A DNA stretch of 64,000 nt from Breznakia pachnodae. Its GTDB lineage: Bacteria; Bacillota_I; Bacilli_A; Erysipelotrichales; Erysipelotrichaceae. Location: contig NZ_JAUSUR010000007.1 of assembly GCF_030814225.1 (NCBI RefSeq), forward strand, positions 164,941 to 228,940, written 5' to 3'. A model generated the notes under the pieces. It made no database searches. It had not been told where the DNA came from and saw nothing but the letters and a program-made list of their open reading frames with translations. The position numbers were made by a program, and so were the translations under genes. Positions 21,753 through 29,360 of this stretch are shown here, in pieces; the first letter of the stretch is position 1; every line of letters begins with the position of its first letter.

Positions 21753-21797
21753 AAAAACACTTACAATCATTTCTTTGGTGACTGTAAGTGTTTTTCT
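21751..21797. terminator. Bidirectional terminator
   Basis: A perfect 15-bp inverted repeat, AGAAAAACACTTACA / TGTAAGTGTTTTTCT, between the convergent regulator gene and the GNAT gene, with A/T tracts built into both stems. Confidence 0.88.
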
Positions 21798-21801
21798 ATA
21801 G

Positions 21802-22379
21802 TTATAGTGTTTTTCTCATAACATATTTTTGATTAGTTTCATCATAAACTTCAAAACCACATTTCTTATATAAACCAAGTGGTCCCATGAAATCTTGAAA
21901 GAGTTCATTATATTCTTTATCTGGATATACTTCCACTATAGTAAACCCGTCTTTTTTAGCATCTTCGCAGACTTGATTTAATAATTGTGTTGCAATTCCT
22001 TTATTTCTCATATTAGGATCAATAGAAAAACAGAATATAGATTTAACTTTCACATTTGTAGCAGAATCCACAGAAGCTAAACATCCCTGCCAGCCTTCAC
22101 AATGTAAACATTTAGATTTCTCATTTGCATTACACCAACCAACAACCTGATTATCTATATAAGCCAAATATCCTTGTGTTTTTCCTTTTCAACATTATCG
22201 ATTGCATATCTTTTTCTATCTTCCGCAGTTGAAAAATCTTTTCCAGTATCATCCCCACTGTTCCATCCAACACAATAGCAACTGTTTTCTGGATTGTCAT
22301 TTTCATGTGCGACATGCTCAAAGAAGTATAAGTAATCATCTAATAAACTAAATTTTAATTTTTTTATTTCTATTTTCAT
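21802..22379 (-). pseudogene. GNAT family N-acetyltransferase, frameshifted
   Basis: Two reading frames together make one GNAT protein of about 192 residues. The N-terminal part runs from ATG 22379 (GGGAG upstream). It reads through the tract FFEHVAHENDNPENSCYCVG and reaches a premature stop after a T5 run (plus strand 22179-22183). One extra base there joins it to GYLAYIDNQVVGWCNANE and the acetyl-CoA block NMRNKGIATQLLNQVCEDA, ending at 21802. Cys-rich WQGCL- and CLHCEGW-type segments are typical of a Firmicute GNAT subfamily. Substrate unknown. It is a real pseudogene or a homopolymer sequencing error. Confidence 0.75.
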
Positions 22380-22421
22380 GTAGTTACTCCCAAACATTAT
22401 ATTGAATTTCGAAATTAATTT

Positions 22422-22724
22422 TTAGAAATCGCTTGTCTTATATCTAATTGTTACAATTAATACATTCTTTTTTTCCTCTACTACACGGTATACAATAACG
22501 TAATTCTTAATAAAAAATTGTCGATAACCTTTACCACCATAATTCCCAATTAACCGTTCCTCATAACGATTAGGCATAAAGTCTAATGTAAATATTGCTT
22601 TTTCTATTTCATTAATTAAGTTATCAGCTAAATCTTCTGCACCGATATGTATTGCAATATAGGTATATAGTTCATCTAAATCCCTATAAGCTTTTGGCAT
22701 TATTTTTAGGGAATATTTATCCAA
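22422..22724 (-). CDS. RelE/ParE superfamily toxin
   Basis: This 100-residue toxin has the RelE/ParE fold pattern: LKIMPKAYRDLDELYTYIA at the N-terminus, an amphipathic helix pair, FMPNRYEERLIG in the middle and IVYRVVEEKKNVLIVTIRY at the C-terminal strands. It may be a ribosome-dependent mRNA interferase or a gyrase poison; sequence alone does not decide. Its start overlaps the antitoxin stop by 8 bp, the usual antitoxin-first arrangement. The operator repeats upstream have the TGTACA core known from yefM-yoeB. Confidence 0.88.
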   Translation of the reverse strand: MDKYSLKIMPKAYRDLDELYTYIAIHIGAEDLADNLINEIEKAIFTLDFMPNRYEERLIGNYGGKGYRQFFIKNYVIVYRVVEEKKNVLIVTIRYKTSDF

Positions 22725-22980
22725 AGTGTTTCCTTCTTAAAGCAGCTAGAGCATCCTTTGCATCTAATAAATCTGCCTCTGTCGTATATTCCGCTTCTGC
22801 TTCAGCAATTGCCATATCCATGTATAGTGTATTCACTAGTTCCTCATATGCTTCAATACTCATAACAACTAAATCACCATATCCATTTTTAGTGATGAAT
22901 ATAGGCTCTTTCTTAGCATGGCAAATATCTGATATTTCATTTGTATTCCTTAAATCTGTAATAGGTCTAATATTAGGCAT
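22717..22980 (-). CDS. Phd/YefM family antitoxin
   Basis: The 87-residue antitoxin has an N-terminal Phd/YefM DNA-binding fold (MPNIRPITDLRNTNEISDIC, then EPIFITKNGYGDLVVMSIEAYE at about 25-46). An acidic, Ala/Glu-rich disordered C-terminus that wraps the toxin follows (about 55-87). AAAGGAGG precedes the ATG at 22980. It should repress its own promoter, whose TATAAT (minus, 23013-23008) is flanked by two TTTGTACAT repeats. Confidence 0.92.
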   Translation of the reverse strand: MPNIRPITDLRNTNEISDICHAKKEPIFITKNGYGDLVVMSIEAYEELVNTLYMDMAIAEAEAEYTTEADLLDAKDALAALRRKHFG

Positions 22981-22996
22981 AATATAACCTCCTTTA

Positions 22997-23028
22997 TTTG
23001 TACATAATTATAACATCTTTTTGTACAT
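22997..23028 (-). promoter_or_regulatory. Toxin-antitoxin promoter with paired TGTACA operators
   Basis: TTTGTACAT occurs at 22997-23005 and again at 23020-23028, on either side of a minus-strand TATAAT (23013-23008). TGTACA is the palindromic core of YefM operators in E. coli, so the pair probably mediates autorepression. Nothing else is recognisable in 23029-23159. Confidence 0.6.
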
Positions 23029-23159
23029 TTTACATTTTAAAAATAATAGAATATCAATAAAACCTCTTTAAGTAACTATCCTAATATCAAACCTCCTATT
23101 TTATGCTTATTAGTTTATTAACTTCTTCATCTTTTTATCCTAATTTTTCAAAAGAAAAA

Positions 23160-23174
23160 GAGCGTTATCCGCTC
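23160..23174 (-). terminator. Terminator of the pseudouridine synthase gene
   Basis: Minus strand GAGCG-GATAA-CGCTC followed by TTTTTCTTTT, just past the stop at 23196. Confidence 0.8.
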
Positions 23175-23195
23175 CTAACAAAATTTATATTATTC

Positions 23196-23981
23196 TTAAT
23201 CATGTAGCATTGAATTCAAAACTTCTAATTCTTTTTCATCAAGATATCGCCAACACCCCTGATCTAAATAATCTACCTTAATATTCATAACTCTTATACG
23301 TTTCAACTTATCCACATGATAATTAAGAGCTGTACACATTCTTCTGATTTGACGATTCATCCCTTCCGTTATTATAAGAGAAAACGTATAATCATCTATC
23401 TGATTTACAATTGCTGGCTTTGTTTGTTGATAAGCATTGGTAACTGCATTATATATTGTTACACCATTTCTCATATTCTCGATAAAATCATTTGTGATTC
23501 TGTGATTAACTCTTACGATATATTCTTTTTCATGTTCATTAGAAGATCGTAGTATCTTATTCACAATATCACCATCATTCGTAAGTAAGATAAGTCCAGT
23601 TGTATCTTTATCTAAACGACCAATAGGAAAGATTGGGCTACCATAATTCATATAGGTAACAATATTACTTTTATCTTTTAAATCAGATGTACATGTAATT
23701 CCTTTAGGTTTATTTAGCACTATATAAACAAAGTTCTCTTGTTTATTTATAAGTTTTCCATCTACAGTAACTTTTTGTCCATCCTGTACTTTACTCCCCA
23801 TTACCGCTAGTTCACCATCAATATAAACTAAACCTTGTTCGATTAATTTATCTGCTTCTCTTCTTGAACAATAACCAGAATTACTAATGTACTTATTTAG
23901 ACGCACTGCATCTTTTGGCTCATGTTTAATTATTTGATTTGTTTCCTGTTTTTTCTTTCCTACTTGTTTTGCATATTTCAT
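23196..23981 (-). CDS. rluF: 23S rRNA pseudouridine synthase, RluB/RluF family
   Basis: This 261-residue enzyme has an N-terminal S4 RNA-binding domain (about 27-75, VRLNKYISNSGYCSRREADK). The catalytic pseudouridine synthase domain follows, with the family motif GRLDKDTTGLILLTNDG (about 128-144), where the Asp is the nucleophile. The MNRQIRRMC block is present near 205. Features resemble RluF (U2604 of 23S rRNA in E. coli) more than RluB or RsuA, but the exact site is inferred. It is a single-gene unit with its own terminator. The basic N-terminal 25 residues precede the S4 domain. Confidence 0.87.
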   Translation of the reverse strand: MKYAKQVGKKKQETNQIIKHEPKDAVRLNKYISNSGYCSRREADKLIEQGLVYIDGELAVMGSKVQDGQKVTVDGKLINKQENFVYIVLNKPKGITCTSDLKDKSNIVTYMNYGSPIFPIGRLDKDTTGLILLTNDGDIVNKILRSSNEHEKEYIVRVNHRITNDFIENMRNGVTIYNAVTNAYQQTKPAIVNQIDDYTFSLIITEGMNRQIRRMCTALNYHVDKLKRIRVMNIKVDYLDQGCWRYLDEKELEVLNSMLHD

Positions 23982-24289
23982 ATGTAATTCCCTTCTATAC
24001 GAGTATAATAAGCAATATATTGCGCTTTATCATATGATTTTTACTAAACATATTCTATTAGAATTAACTGTTTGTTACCACAATAAAGCTGGACTACTTT
24101 TTATTAGTTTAGTGTCCAGTTTATTTTATCTTATATTTGTCTTTTTTGATATACATAAATCAACTTATTTATTTTTTTATTCCGCATTAATTGTATACTA
24201 AGACTGGAAAAAACAATTTTACTATTATTCGTCAATCCGTATATAATAATTATATACTCTTTTGCGAAAGAAAGTAGGTGAGATTTAAA
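23982..24289. other. 308-base intergenic region with one unexplained hairpin
   Basis: The left part holds the rluF promoter side. At about 24090-24117 CTGGAC and GTCCAG flank a T/A-rich loop and are followed by TTTATTTTAT on the plus strand; the minus strand also ends in Ts. No gene ends here on either strand, so it may be a relic terminator or the end of a lost element. TATAAT-like sequence near 24240 is the probable promoter of the Crp/Fnr gene. I see no ORF worth calling. Confidence 0.4.
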
Positions 24290-24913
24290 ATGAATTTTAT
24301 TGATATAATGCCCAAAGAAGTAAAACATAAATTACAAGAAAAAAACTATGCTGCTGGGGATACTATATTATATGCTGAAGAAGAAAATAATTACGTTTAT
24401 TTTTTATCATCTGGTGTTGCTGAAGCTTACATTCAAAGTTCCAATGGAAATTTTGCAACACTTTACTTATATAAATCGGGCAGCTTTTTTGGAGAAATAG
24501 AACAATTTTACGATGGGAAAAAGCCTGTAGAAATTACAGCACTTTCAGATTGTATTGTAAAACGACTTTATCGAACTTATTTTCTGGAATGGATTAAAAA
24601 TGATTTTAATGCAACAACATTCTTAATACAAGGATTAGCCGAAAAACTAATTTCTAATTCTCAATTGATAGAAAACATTTTGGAGCTCACAGTAAAAGAA
24701 CGCTTGCTTCGAAGTATATCATTGCATTATCATCGAAATACGCTTGATTCACTTAATAAATCTCGACTTGCTAAAGAAGTGAATGCGCCTATTAGGAGCG
24801 TTAATCGGGCAATAGACGAATGTAAAAAGCAAGGATTACTAGATTTTTCAGATAACAAGTTTATTATTATAGAACCTAAGGAACTTCTAAAATTTCTTCC
24901 ATATATAGAATGA
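24290..24913 (+). CDS. Crp/Fnr family transcriptional regulator
   Basis: About 207 residues: a cupin-like cyclic-nucleotide-binding domain (about 18-110, with YAAGDTILYAEEENNYVYFL) and a C-terminal HTH with SRLAKEVNAPIRSVNRAIDE (about 163-182). There is no N-terminal Cys cluster. I start at ATG 24290 (MNFIDIMPKE), with AGGTGAG 7 nt upstream; a GTG four codons earlier overlaps that site. It has its own terminator, and a 12-bp palindrome follows before the next gene. It is unrelated in detail to the Crp/Fnr protein at 21000-21752. Target unknown; the gene at 25028 is the nearest candidate. Confidence 0.87.
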   Translation: MNFIDIMPKEVKHKLQEKNYAAGDTILYAEEENNYVYFLSSGVAEAYIQSSNGNFATLYLYKSGSFFGEIEQFYDGKKPVEITALSDCIVKRLYRTYFLEWIKNDFNATTFLIQGLAEKLISNSQLIENILELTVKERLLRSISLHYHRNTLDSLNKSRLAKEVNAPIRSVNRAIDECKKQGLLDFSDNKFIIIEPKELLKFLPYIE

Positions 24914-24919
24914 TGAAAG

Positions 24920-24946
24920 CAGACATCTTATTTTTCAAGATGTCTG
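24920..24946 (+). terminator. Terminator of the Crp/Fnr gene
   Basis: CAGACATCTT, 7-nt loop, AAGATGTCTG, then TTTTTATT. A 10-bp perfect stem with a T-tract. Confidence 0.88.
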
Positions 24947-24954
24947 TTTTTATT

Positions 24955-24966
24955 GGTCAATTGACC
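24955..24966 (+). promoter_or_regulatory. 12-bp perfect palindrome ahead of the HisRS-like gene
   Basis: GGTCAATTGACC is a perfect dyad, and its right half (TTGACC) could serve as the -35 of the downstream gene; the -10 is weak. Crp/Fnr-type proteins often bind TTGA...TCAA-like dyads, so the upstream regulator is a candidate. Confidence 0.45.
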
Positions 24967-25027
24967 TTTATTATTAAGTTGTCTAAATGTAATATACTTA
25001 TAAGCACAAATTCTTAGGAGGTATATC

Positions 25028-25954
25028 ATGAATGTTGCAATAACCAGAATTTTAAACATCTTAGGTGATGTAAAAATAGTAGATAAGATAGTAAATCTAA
25101 ATAACTCGGATATAAACTCTTTTCTATTAAGTGTCTTTCAATCAGCTGTAGCAAAAAAGACACCTCAAAACATGTTAGCTGCGTTTTCTACCAATCGTTT
25201 CACTAGTCCAAGCCAATTTGACCCAATCGCCTTTCATAATTTAGAGGTGAAGTTGTTATCACTCTCAGAAAAGCTTGGAATTAAAAATCTGTTACTTTCT
25301 CCCTCTGCTCCGCTTGGTAGTTGTAGTGTTTTTGGGTGTGTAAATCAAAACAATGTAATTAGTGCATCACGGGGGACCGAAACATTATCAGACCCTTCTA
25401 ATATGATAGCAATTATTATTGCTGATGGGTTAAAAAAGAAAACATTATGTAACGAAGATGCTATCCATTATGCTACGACTACAAGAGTAGTACGTGCTCA
25501 AGCCTTTGAAGGTGAAGGGTTTTATGCTCACTTTGGAATATTTTGCATAGTTTCCTCTGGAAAAGATAAGGGTTCATATTCATGTGAATCTAAATTGCTA
25601 ATAAAGCATCTAAACTATTACAAAGACCTCTTTACAAATATTGAAAACTCAAAAATAAGTATTTGCTTACGGAAACGTGGAGGTTATCCCGCCCGAGATG
25701 GATTCTTTGAAAAAATGACTGCTATAGTAAAGTCTTCTTTACCAGAGACTCAAATTACTATTGATTTGAATAGTGAAGACAATGCTTACTACAAAGGAAT
25801 AAATTTTAAGATTTATCTGCATCACAATGATGATGTAATTGAAATTGCTGATGGAGGTTTTGTAAACTGGATTAGTGAAATGACAGGAAATAAGAAAAAT
25901 CGTTGCCTGATAAGTGGGGTAGGTATTGATAGATTATTGACTTTGGAGGAATAA
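25028..25954 (+). CDS. HisRS/HisZ-like class II aminoacyl-tRNA synthetase paralogue of unknown function
   Basis: This 308-residue protein appears to be built on a class II synthetase catalytic core. ASRGTETLSDPSN (about 113-125) resembles the strand-loop region before motif 2. RVVRAQAFEGEGFYAHFGIF (about 153-172) resembles motif 2 of HisRS. ADGGFVNWISEMTGN (about 274-288) and SGVGIDRLL (about 296-304) match the GG-R-Y-D and G-I-G-L-D-R-L motif 3 pattern. No anticodon-binding domain follows and the N-terminal about 80 residues are not recognised. It is therefore a paralogue like HisZ or BirA rather than a tRNA synthetase. No histidine genes adjoin. TTAGGAGG precedes the ATG. Confidence 0.6.
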   Translation: MNVAITRILNILGDVKIVDKIVNLNNSDINSFLLSVFQSAVAKKTPQNMLAAFSTNRFTSPSQFDPIAFHNLEVKLLSLSEKLGIKNLLLSPSAPLGSCSVFGCVNQNNVISASRGTETLSDPSNMIAIIIADGLKKKTLCNEDAIHYATTTRVVRAQAFEGEGFYAHFGIFCIVSSGKDKGSYSCESKLLIKHLNYYKDLFTNIENSKISICLRKRGGYPARDGFFEKMTAIVKSSLPETQITIDLNSEDNAYYKGINFKIYLHHNDDVIEIADGGFVNWISEMTGNKKNRCLISGVGIDRLLTLEE

Positions 25955-25983
25955 AATCTAAAACAGGAAAATAAATTAATACC

Positions 25984-26122
25984 TCTACTCTGGACAAAGA
26001 GCTGAAAAGTCGTAGAACAGGATATCATTACCTTGGAGAACACCTACACCCTATTAGCAAGCTTCGATAAGGTATATGATAAAATCAGCAATAAAGAGAA
26101 AAAATCTCTATTTCTTCGTTAA
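25984..26122 (+). pseudogene. Relic of a large serine recombinase C-terminus
   Basis: Two short in-frame stretches, one beginning TLDKELK (25987) and one from about 26012 reading VEQDIITLENTY and LLASFDKVYDKISNKEKKSL to a stop at 26122, are offset by one base. The F-D-K-x-Y-D-K-x-x-x-E-E-K-K-x-L pattern is characteristic of the coiled C-terminal region of large serine recombinases from Firmicute integrative elements. No catalytic domain or element ends remain. Assignment is by remembered pattern and is tentative. Confidence 0.4.
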
Positions 26123-26143
26123 TCAAAGAAATAGAGATTTTTT
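26099..26143. terminator. Bidirectional terminator, 18-bp stem
   Basis: AAAAAATCTCTATTTCTT (26099-26116) and its exact complement (26126-26143) with a 9-nt loop. It lies between the convergent HisRS-like and rlmD genes and overlaps the recombinase relic. Confidence 0.88.
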
Positions 26144-26216
26144 CATCTAATGAATCAGATTTACCTCTGAAGTCCATTTTATTCAATTATCTGGTGTATA
26201 AAGTCGGTGGAGATGT

Positions 26217-27533
26217 TTACGAATTTTTGTGGGACAAAAGTACGCATGTCTCAATATGCGCAGTCTGTGAGAACATATCAACCGGAATTACTGTTTCTAC
26301 ATTATACTTCTTAGACAACACATTCAAATTCTTTGCAAGTGTAGCCGGATTACAAGATACATACACAATTTGCTTTATGTTACTTTTCATAATACAATCC
26401 AGCATTGTTTCATCAAGACCACTTCTTGGAGGATCCACAATCAACGTATCAATCTGTTGTACTTTAGAAAGTTTCACTAACTGTTTCCCAGCATCACCAA
26501 CTATAAATTCCGCATTCTTTAAATTGTTGCGCTCTGCGTTTCTTCTGGCATTCTTAATTGCATCTTTAATTGATTCAATCCCAATTACTTTATCCGCTTT
26601 CTTTGCCATAAATAAAGACATAATACCAACTCCACAATATGCTTCCACAAGAAGATTCTGGTGGTCTGGAATTAATGTATCAACAATATGATAAAGATTT
26701 TCTGCCTGCTTTGTATTTAACTGAAAGAACGAACGTGCTGATAATGTTACTTTCAAATCATCAAAACGAAAATTAATCTGTTTCTTTCCTTCTAATACAT
26801 TCAATTGATCACCAAAAATCTGTATTTGTTTTTTTGATGCATTAATCGATTCACAAACTGAAATTACTTCAGGTATATTCATAACCTTATCAATACAAGT
26901 ATCATCAAAACTCATACCACCATGTACAAAGGTACACTGACACTTATCATCAATCATTCGTAAGACAAGATAACGTAATCCTTTTTTATCATTATTTGTA
27001 TAAGCCTTATAGTGATACTGATTTAATATCTTCACAATTTCTATTTTAATTTCATCTAAACGTTGTTCATGGACAATACATTGTTTTACTTCCACAAATC
27101 GATTTGAGTTTTGTTCGTACATCCCAATCGTTAATTTGTCATTTTTCATAGCGAAGGGAAGTTTTAAACTATTACGATAAAACAAGGGTTGTTCATTCGC
27201 TACTACGGGTTGAATTAATGATTCTTTGACTCTTGCATACTTCCATAATGTTTCTCTTAAGATATCATATTTAAAACTCAGTTGGGCTTTGTAGTTTGCA
27301 TGCATCATGGTGCATGCACCACACTTTTTATGAATCTTACACTCAGGTAGTACTCGATCTTCGCTACTTTGAATAACTCGATTCAGTTCACCAATCGAGT
27401 ATGTATCATGCTTTTGCGTAATACTTATATTTGCATATTCCCCAGGTAATACTCCATGAATAAAAATTGGTTTCTTATTTATAAAACCAATTCCTTCTCC
27501 ATTAATTCCTATTTTCTCTATTTTTGTTTCCAT
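26217..27533 (-). CDS. rlmD: 23S rRNA (uracil-5-)-methyltransferase, RlmD/RlmCD family
   Basis: The SAM-dependent methyltransferase has 438 residues: an N-terminal TRAM RNA-binding domain (about 1-55), then a 4Fe-4S Cys set C65, C71, C74 (CKIHKKCGAC) with a fourth Cys further on. The TrmA-type catalytic domain has LVEAYCGVGIMSL (SAM site), DPPRSGLD and YVSCNPATLA, where Cys is the nucleophile. Firmicute homologues methylate U1939 and sometimes U747. Its start overlaps the yihY-like stop by 16 bp, so the two are coupled. Confidence 0.93.
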   Translation of the reverse strand: METKIEKIGINGEGIGFINKKPIFIHGVLPGEYANISITQKHDTYSIGELNRVIQSSEDRVLPECKIHKKCGACTMMHANYKAQLSFKYDILRETLWKYARVKESLIQPVVANEQPLFYRNSLKLPFAMKNDKLTIGMYEQNSNRFVEVKQCIVHEQRLDEIKIEIVKILNQYHYKAYTNNDKKGLRYLVLRMIDDKCQCTFVHGGMSFDDTCIDKVMNIPEVISVCESINASKKQIQIFGDQLNVLEGKKQINFRFDDLKVTLSARSFFQLNTKQAENLYHIVDTLIPDHQNLLVEAYCGVGIMSLFMAKKADKVIGIESIKDAIKNARRNAERNNLKNAEFIVGDAGKQLVKLSKVQQIDTLIVDPPRSGLDETMLDCIMKSNIKQIVYVSCNPATLAKNLNVLSKKYNVETVIPVDMFSQTAHIETCVLLSHKNS

Positions 27534-28354
27534 TTGATTAACACCTTAATTTTCTTCTTTAACACTTGAACTTGAGTAATCACCCAATTATATAACTTAT
27601 CATTTTTATATTCTCTTCTTGGATAGCTTGGACCATATACCAAATTTAAACAGTAGCCAAAATAAATAACTGATGATACTACATATATGGATAACAACGC
27701 AATGACAAGTGATGCCATTGGACCATAAACACTTTGATATGATGTCAGATAATTAATAAGCGTAAATAGTAACTGACTCAACAATATAATAACTGCTGTA
27801 GAGAATACAGCTCCAACTATTCCATAGTGGGAAGGTCGTTTCTCAAAGGTGACCATCTTATACAATAACAGAAATACAATAAACAATCCTACGGTTAAGG
27901 TAACTGCTAGTGGATATTGAAAGAATCCAGCAGCTAATGCAATTGCCGTTACACTTAATACAAGTAGTAAAAATAAAACATATGATTTCATTCTTATTAA
28001 GATCTTAGGTATATTATAGTTTTCTTTTCTGGCACTGATTAACATAAATGAGAAAATACTTCTGCTGGCTAAGTTAAAAGCCAGTACAAGGGAAACAATC
28101 AACGTTACAATGTTTGGATAATCGCGATTGGTAATATAATCAATAAAATCTGCTATTAATGATTCTGGTATAAATCGATATAAATACTCTAATAATAATT
28201 CAATATCTAATACAGAGTTATTGAATAACATTACAACTACAATTAACATTGGAAATAATGCCAATAAAAAACTGTACGATAGTGAATATCGAAACAGACT
28301 TCCTTCAAATGATGAAAATTCACTGAACACTAATTTTAGTTTCTTCATAAACAT
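27518..28354 (-). CDS. YihY/BrkB family inner-membrane protein
   Basis: The integral membrane protein has 278 residues and about six hydrophobic segments in the YihY/virulence-factor-BrkB (formerly 'RNase BN') pattern. It shows an early YSLSYSFLLALFPMLIVVVM segment, the GPMASLV motif near 220 and a basic C-terminus (YKNDKLYNWVITQVQ then Lys-rich). Biochemical function of the family is unsettled; it is not the tRNA nuclease once supposed. It is transcribed with rlmD, which it overlaps by 16 bp. Confidence 0.9.
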   Translation of the reverse strand: MFMKKLKLVFSEFSSFEGSLFRYSLSYSFLLALFPMLIVVVMLFNNSVLDIELLLEYLYRFIPESLIADFIDYITNRDYPNIVTLIVSLVLAFNLASRSIFSFMLISARKENYNIPKILIRMKSYVLFLLLVLSVTAIALAAGFFQYPLAVTLTVGLFIVFLLLYKMVTFEKRPSHYGIVGAVFSTAVIILLSQLLFTLINYLTSYQSVYGPMASLVIALLSIYVVSSVIYFGYCLNLVYGPSYPRREYKNDKLYNWVITQVQVLKKKIKVLIKWKQK

Positions 28355-28431
28355 CCCCTTTAATACTTATTATTTTAAATGATATATCTTAGAAAAACAA
28401 ATATAGCCCTCAAAATTATTCCAAATAAAAA

Positions 28432-28456
28432 GCAAGTAACGCTAACTATTACTTGC
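28432..28456 (-). terminator. Terminator of the pyrophosphatase-like gene
   Basis: Minus strand GCAAGTAA, 9-nt loop containing the stop codon region, TTACTTGC, then TTTTTATTT. The stem overlaps the last codons of the gene ending at 28442. Confidence 0.78.
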
Positions 28457-28831
28457 CCATTCTGGTACTTCGTTTCCTCTTCTAAGCAATACAGCTTTCT
28501 GTGATTCTGTTTGATTCAAAAATAACAGAATAGAGCGAATTTCTTCCTCACTACATCCCAAAACAATTTTGACCTTACAATCTCTTTTTAAGATATCAGC
28601 AGATACGATAATAGCTTGAACTGTTTTATTCTTCATCTCTCCACAAAATACATCAATCGGTGCATTATCATTTCCGATTGTATCTCCCAAAGATCCATAA
28701 TCAACTGGATAAATCAGGTTTTTAAATTTTGGATGAGAACTGTCTTTAGGACGTTCAATCGTTAACGTACTTGATAAGAAAATTGTATCTAGTTTCTGCC
28801 AGAATAATGCATTATTTTCAAATTCTCTCAT
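28442..28831 (-). CDS. Short family I inorganic pyrophosphatase-like protein
   Basis: The 129-residue protein resembles the core of soluble family I pyrophosphatases: IERPKDSSHPKFKNLIYPVDYG (about 25-46) and GNDNAPIDVF (about 53-62). The catalytic signature D-x-D/E-x-x-D reads D55-N-A57-P-I-D60, so the middle acidic residue is Ala. Classic enzymes have about 170 residues. It may therefore be a small divergent pyrophosphatase of the kind common in Clostridia or a non-catalytic relative. It is a single-gene transcript with its own terminator. Confidence 0.75.
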   Translation of the reverse strand: MREFENNALFWQKLDTIFLSSTLTIERPKDSSHPKFKNLIYPVDYGSLGDTIGNDNAPIDVFCGEMKNKTVQAIIVSADILKRDCKVKIVLGCSEEEIRSILLFLNQTESQKAVLLRRGNEVPEWASNS

Positions 28832-28878
28832 GTTAGTTCCTCTACTTATTTACAACTATAACTATAACATAAAGAAAA

Positions 28879-28910
28879 CAGATAAGAAACCTAAACCGTA
28901 TTCTTATCTG
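28879..28910 (-). terminator. Terminator of the lipoprotein gene
   Basis: CAGATAAGAA / TTCTTATCTG, 12-nt loop, followed on the minus strand by TTTTCTTTA; 12 bases past the stop at 28922. Confidence 0.8.
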
Positions 28911-28921
28911 CTTAATTTTTT

Positions 28922-29360
28922 CTATTTTTTATCTAACTGATATTCTACAACTAGATCTTCTAATTCATCTTCAGTCATTTCACCAGAAATAAACTCTGCA
29001 ACCTCTTTATTTTCAATAATAATTGTTGATGGAGTACCCTTGAAAGTATCACCTAATTCTTCTTTTAAAGCATCAAATACACCTTGAGGATCTTCCTCAT
29101 TTGTAAGGTTCAACTCATAGATTTTAAACCCATGTTCAGGCATGTATACATCCAGAACATTTTGTTTATAATCAATACAGTGTGAACAGTTTGTTTGCGG
29201 ATGTAAGAACCATGTATGGTCCATCCTCTTTTTTCATTTCTTCATATTCTTTATAAGTTATTTCAACAATCTCACCAGCGTCGCTACTTCTGTCATATGA
29301 GTTATCACAACCACTCAAAACAACCAAGAAACTAGCCAATACTAAGAATAATTTTTTCAT
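28922..29360 (-). pseudogene. Thioredoxin-like lipoprotein, frameshifted
   Basis: From ATG 29360 the first frame gives a lipoprotein signal (lipobox VVLSGC, Cys about 18) and an acidic stretch to EYEEMKKEDGPYMVL, then stops at 29172. The second frame carries the thioredoxin-like domain FLHPQTNCSHCIDYK with a CxxC motif, then FKGTPSTIII (cis-Pro region), to the stop at 28922. Removing one base, most simply from the T6 run at 29229-29234 (plus strand), joins them into about 145 residues. It would act as an extracytoplasmic thiol-disulfide protein. It overlaps the glycerate kinase stop by 4 bp. Real inactivation or sequencing indel. Confidence 0.7.

Noticed and set aside
24085-24120. CTGGAC/GTCCAG hairpin as the end of an insertion sequence
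   Set aside because: No transposase, matching second end or target duplication could be found; left as an unexplained hairpin.
24131-24328. 65-codon minus-strand frame overlapping the start of the second Crp/Fnr gene
   Set aside because: Low-complexity Ile/Lys/Tyr composition, no ribosome-binding site, antisense to a real start region.
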